NCBI GenBank assembly: GCA_900757715.1
Contig: CAAEOZ010000154.1
Coordinates: forward strand, 1-7,857
From: an uncultured Veillonella sp.
GTDB lineage: Bacteria > Bacillota > Negativicutes > Veillonellales > Veillonellaceae
DNA length: 7,857 nucleotides
Reading direction: 5' to 3'
Made by a program: the position numbers and the translations under genes. The notes beneath the pieces are model-generated. The model was not told the origin of the DNA. It made no database searches and was given only the letters and a program-made list of their open reading frames with translations. Shown here in pieces: positions 5,488-7,857 of this stretch. Position 1 is the stretch's first letter. Each line of letters starts with the position of its first letter.

Positions 5488-6423
5488 ATGAAAAAGAGAG
5501 TTGTAGTAGCATTAGGGGGAAATGCATTAGGCAATTCCTTACCAGAACAGAAAATTGCAGTAAAAAGTACAGCTAAAACAATCATTGATTTAGTAGAAGC
5601 TGATTGTGATGTAGTGGTAACACATGGTAATGGACCTCAAATTGGTATGATCAACAATGCGATGGCTGCGTTGACTCGTGAAGTAGAAGGTCAACCAAAT
5701 ACTCCATTATCTGTATGCGTAGCAATGAGTCAAGCCTATATTGGTTATGACTTACAAAATGCTCTTCACGAAGAGCTCTTAAATCGTGGCATTGAAGATT
5801 TGCCAACAATGACTATGGTTACACAAGTACTTGTTGATCAAAATGACTCAGCTTTTCAAAATCCTACAAAACCAATTGGTCACTTTATGACTCAGGAAGA
5901 AGCTGAATACGCAGAAAAGAATTACGATTATGTGGTAAAAGAAGATGCGGGTCGTGGTTATCGTCGTGTGGTGGCATCTCCAGCACCAAAAGAAATCATT
6001 GAACTAGAAGCAATTAAAGGTTTAGTAGGTAAACAATTAATTGTTGCTTGTGGTGGGGGAGGTATCCCAGTAACTAAAGAAGGTAATGAACTTCATGGTG
6101 CAGCTGCTGTTATCGATAAAGACTGGACTAGTAGTTTATTGGCCCAAGAAATTGATGCTGATGTTCTCGTTATTTTAACAGCTGTTGAAAAAGTTGCCAT
6201 TAACTTTGGTAAAGAAAATGAAAAATGGCTTGATGAAATAACCGTTACACAAGCTAAAGAATATGTATCAGCAGGTGAGTTTGCAGAAGGCTCGATGAAA
6301 CCAAAGGTAGAAGCCGCTATAGCATTTGCAGAATCCAAAAAAGGCCGTGTTTCTATTATTACATTATTAGAGAAATCTAAAGATGGTATAGCAGGAAAAA
6401 CAGGCACGCGTATCGTATTATAA
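5488..6423 (+). CDS. arcC: carbamate kinase (YqeA/ArcC type)
   Basis: The enzyme uses carbamoyl phosphate and ADP to make ATP, releasing carbamate, which decays to CO2 and NH3. All family blocks are present in this 311-residue reading: ALGGNAL (8-14), THGNGPQIG (45-53), the 125-131 NPTKPIG loop, GRGYRRVVASP (155-165), ACGGGGIPV (187-195), VIDKD (208-212), ILTAVEKVAINFG (229-241), GSMKPKVEA (268-276) and the terminal GTRI. An in-frame ATG lies 12 bases upstream at 5476, but it has no ribosome site. GAGG (5478-5481) overlaps that ATG and lies six bases before 5488, and the protein then begins MKKRVVVALGGNAL as is usual for the family. The gene therefore starts at 5488. E. coli carries yqeA in the equivalent cluster. 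Pairing with ygeW, and no arginine deiminase gene in view, argues for a purine-type rather than arginine deiminase role. Confidence 0.96.
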   Translation: MKKRVVVALGGNALGNSLPEQKIAVKSTAKTIIDLVEADCDVVVTHGNGPQIGMINNAMAALTREVEGQPNTPLSVCVAMSQAYIGYDLQNALHEELLNRGIEDLPTMTMVTQVLVDQNDSAFQNPTKPIGHFMTQEEAEYAEKNYDYVVKEDAGRGYRRVVASPAPKEIIELEAIKGLVGKQLIVACGGGGIPVTKEGNELHGAAAVIDKDWTSSLLAQEIDADVLVILTAVEKVAINFGKENEKWLDEITVTQAKEYVSAGEFAEGSMKPKVEAAIAFAESKKGRVSIITLLEKSKDGIAGKTGTRIVL

Positions 6424-6450
6424 TAATATATAAGTTTATAAGTATGCATT

Positions 6451-6472
6451 TCAACGAATCGTTGAGGAGGTG
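6451..6472 (+). promoter_or_regulatory. short hairpin adjoining a strong ribosome site for ssnA
   Basis: TCAACG (6451-6456) and CGTTGA (6460-6465) form a six-bp stem with a three-base loop. Two further G-U pairs could extend it into the Shine-Dalgarno sequence GAGGAGGTG (6464-6472), which ends five bases before the ssnA ATG. The stem covers only the edge of the ribosome site, so any effect on translation is speculative. The ribosome site itself is near-perfect and fixes the ssnA start. Confidence 0.4.
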
Positions 6473-6477
6473 CCCAA

Positions 6478-7806
6478 ATGATTATATTAGGAAAAGGTAC
6501 TGTTATTACTCGCGACGCTGATAGACCTATCATTTATGATGGTGCTGTTGCTATCGACGGGACTCAAATTGTTGATATTGGTAAATATAATGAATTATGC
6601 GAAGCTTATGCAAACGCAGAAATTATTGATGCTCATGGTGGCTTGATTATGCCAGGTTTCATTAATGCACATCATCATATTTACTCCGCTCTTGCACGAG
6701 GCTTATCGTTGCCAGGTCCAGCACCGACTAACTTCGGTGAAATCTTGGAAGGCCTTTGGTTCTACTTAGATAATAAATTGACCGCTCCTGATGTAAAAGC
6801 AAGTGCATTACTTACATATTTAGGCTGTATCGAAAATGGCGTAACTACTATTTTTGATCATCATGCAAGTTATGGTGAAGTGCCTAACAGCTTATCCATC
6901 ATTGCAGATGTAGCTAAACAATTCGGCGTTCGTTCTTGTTTGTGCTATGAAGTGTCAGATCGCAATGGTCCGGATCAAATGAAAGCGGCTGTGGCAGAAA
7001 ATGTCCGTTTTGGTAAAGAGGCGAAACAAGATTCATCCAGACTGGCGGCGATGATGGGCTTGCATGCATCTTTCACATTGAGCACGGAAACATTAGATTA
7101 TGTGAAAGCTCATAATGAGGATCAGTTGGGATATCATGTTCACGTTGCAGAAGGGCCAGAAGATGTAGCAGATAGTAAAGAAAAATATGGCATGACACCT
7201 GTTAAACGACTTGTTGAAGCTGGCATTTTAGGTCCTAAGAGCATCGCTGGTCACTGCGTACACGTAACTGATGAAGATGTAGCATTGTTGAAGGAATCTC
7301 AAGCTAAGGTTGTACATAACCCAGAAAGTAACATGGGTAATGCAGTAGGCACAACAGATATCTTGAAACTATTAGATGCAGGTATTACTGTTGGTCTTGG
7401 TACAGATGGTTATACAAATGATATGCTCGAATCTTATAAAGTAGCGAACTGTCTCGTGAAACATGAGCAACATAAACCATATGTAGGCTGGGGAGAAGTA
7501 CCTCATATGCTATTTGAAAACAACCGTAACATGGCTAATGAATTCTTCGACACTACGGTAGGTATCCTTAAAAAAGGTGCCGCAGCTGATGTAATTGTTC
7601 TTGATTACGCAGCACCAACACCACTTGATGAAAATAACATCAATGGTCACTTGTTATTCGGTGCTAATGGTATGTATGTGGTAACAACTATTAGTGATGG
7701 TGTACCACGCATGATTGATCGTAAATTACAAGGCATTGATAAAGCTGAAGTAATGGACGAAGTTTTAGCAACATCTAAAGGTTTATGGAAACGACTAAAC
7801 CCATAA
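6478..7806 (+). CDS. ssnA: SsnA-type amidohydrolase (ATZ/TRZ-like metal-dependent hydrolase)
   Basis: This 442-residue protein has the length of E. coli SsnA and the amidohydrolase-superfamily fold seen in chlorohydrolases and cytosine or guanine deaminases. Expected metal ligands are H65 and H67 in NAHHH, H222 in HVHVAEG and D310 in GLGTDG; E225 and H259 (GHCVH) are the likely acid-base residues by family analogy. The N-terminal beta domain (about 1-55) and the C-terminal beta segment (about 360-415, KKGAAADVIVLDY) flank the barrel. The chemical step is unproven. In this setting it is likely to deaminate or hydrolyse a heterocyclic or ureido purine-breakdown intermediate. It lies 54 bases after the carbamate kinase and 28 bases before a probable ygfK, matching the ssnA-ygfK pairing of E. 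coli. Cytoplasmic; no signal peptide. Confidence 0.95.
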   Translation: MIILGKGTVITRDADRPIIYDGAVAIDGTQIVDIGKYNELCEAYANAEIIDAHGGLIMPGFINAHHHIYSALARGLSLPGPAPTNFGEILEGLWFYLDNKLTAPDVKASALLTYLGCIENGVTTIFDHHASYGEVPNSLSIIADVAKQFGVRSCLCYEVSDRNGPDQMKAAVAENVRFGKEAKQDSSRLAAMMGLHASFTLSTETLDYVKAHNEDQLGYHVHVAEGPEDVADSKEKYGMTPVKRLVEAGILGPKSIAGHCVHVTDEDVALLKESQAKVVHNPESNMGNAVGTTDILKLLDAGITVGLGTDGYTNDMLESYKVANCLVKHEQHKPYVGWGEVPHMLFENNRNMANEFFDTTVGILKKGAAADVIVLDYAAPTPLDENNINGHLLFGANGMYVVTTISDGVPRMIDRKLQGIDKAEVMDEVLATSKGLWKRLNP

Positions 7807-7826
7807 CGCAAGCGCTTTAAAGGAGT

Positions 7827-7849
7827 GTGACATTATGAGTGACATTATG
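7827..7849 (+). repeat. 12-base tandem repeat duplicating the start codon of the last gene
   Basis: The 11-mer GTGACATTATG occurs at 7827-7837 and 7839-7849, a period of 12 bases, so two in-frame ATG codons (7835 and 7847) share the same upstream context. AAAGGAG (7819-7825) is nine bases before the first ATG and 21 before the second, which favours the first. Confidence 0.8.
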
Positions 7850-7857
7850 TATCCGGT
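7835..7857 (+). CDS. ygfK: probable YgfK (putative oxidoreductase), 5' end only
   Basis: Only seven codons, MSDIMYP, are visible before the window ends. E. coli YgfK begins MGDIMRP, and ygfK lies beside ssnA there, so start sequence and context agree. YgfK is a large iron-sulfur and flavin-type protein, annotated as a putative selenate reductase subunit and linked to selenium-dependent molybdenum hydroxylase clusters. A clear ribosome site, AAAGGAG (7819-7825), precedes the ATG by nine bases. The 28-base gap to ssnA implies co-transcription. The assignment rests on very little sequence. Confidence 0.7.

Noticed and set aside
4226..6423. Arginine deiminase pathway (ornithine carbamoyltransferase plus carbamate kinase)
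   Set aside because: The transferase carries YgeW-specific sequence instead of the ornithine-binding motif, there is no arginine deiminase or antiporter in view, and the neighbours are ygeX, ygeY and ssnA.
6093..6533. Reverse-strand open frame of 146 codons spanning the carbamate kinase end and ssnA start
   Set aside because: It crosses two secure genes and their ribosome site, and its protein matches no family I recognise.

Overview
The window is AT-rich, with strong AGGAGG-type Shine-Dalgarno sites and tightly packed genes. A short-chain flavodoxin near the left end closely resembles, from memory, the Megasphaera elsdenii protein. Together these suggest an anaerobic member of the Negativicutes, most likely Veillonella or a close relative. 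The organism is an inference; no rRNA or other decisive marker is present.

Layout. Positions 1-65 may hold the last codons of an upstream gene. A flavodoxin gene (76-495) follows and is closed by a strong intrinsic terminator (541-579). The next 398-base non-coding stretch (496-893) holds that terminator, a possible Crp/Fnr-type palindrome, a good sigma-A-type promoter (TTGCAT-17-TATAAT) and an inverted repeat just past the predicted start of transcription. It ends with a possible 9-codon upstream ORF that overlaps the next start codon. From 894 to the right edge, all genes read rightward: a YheO/DauR-like PAS-HTH regulator, diaminopropionate ammonia-lyase (ygeX), an M20 peptidase-family hydrolase (ygeY), the knotted carbamoyltransferase (ygeW), a carbamate kinase (arcC/yqeA type), the amidohydrolase ssnA, and the first codons of a probable ygfK. 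Two internal RNA hairpins, between ygeY and ygeW and between ygeW and arcC, divide the cluster into three segments.

How the genes fit together. These enzymes match the yge/ssnA/ygfK set of E. coli, a cluster reported in gut anaerobes to be needed for oxygen-independent uric acid and purine breakdown. The inferred end of the route is as follows. A ring-opened, ureido-containing intermediate is trimmed by amidohydrolase and M20 enzymes. YgeW transfers the carbamoyl group to phosphate. Carbamate kinase turns carbamoyl phosphate into ATP, CO2 and NH3. YgeX splits 2,3-diaminopropionate into pyruvate and two NH3. Veillonella (as Micrococcus lactilyticus) was described decades ago as a purine fermenter, so this locus is a strong candidate for the genetic basis. 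The regulator differs from E. coli: a one-component PAS-HTH protein heads the operon, instead of the sigma-54 activator YgeV.
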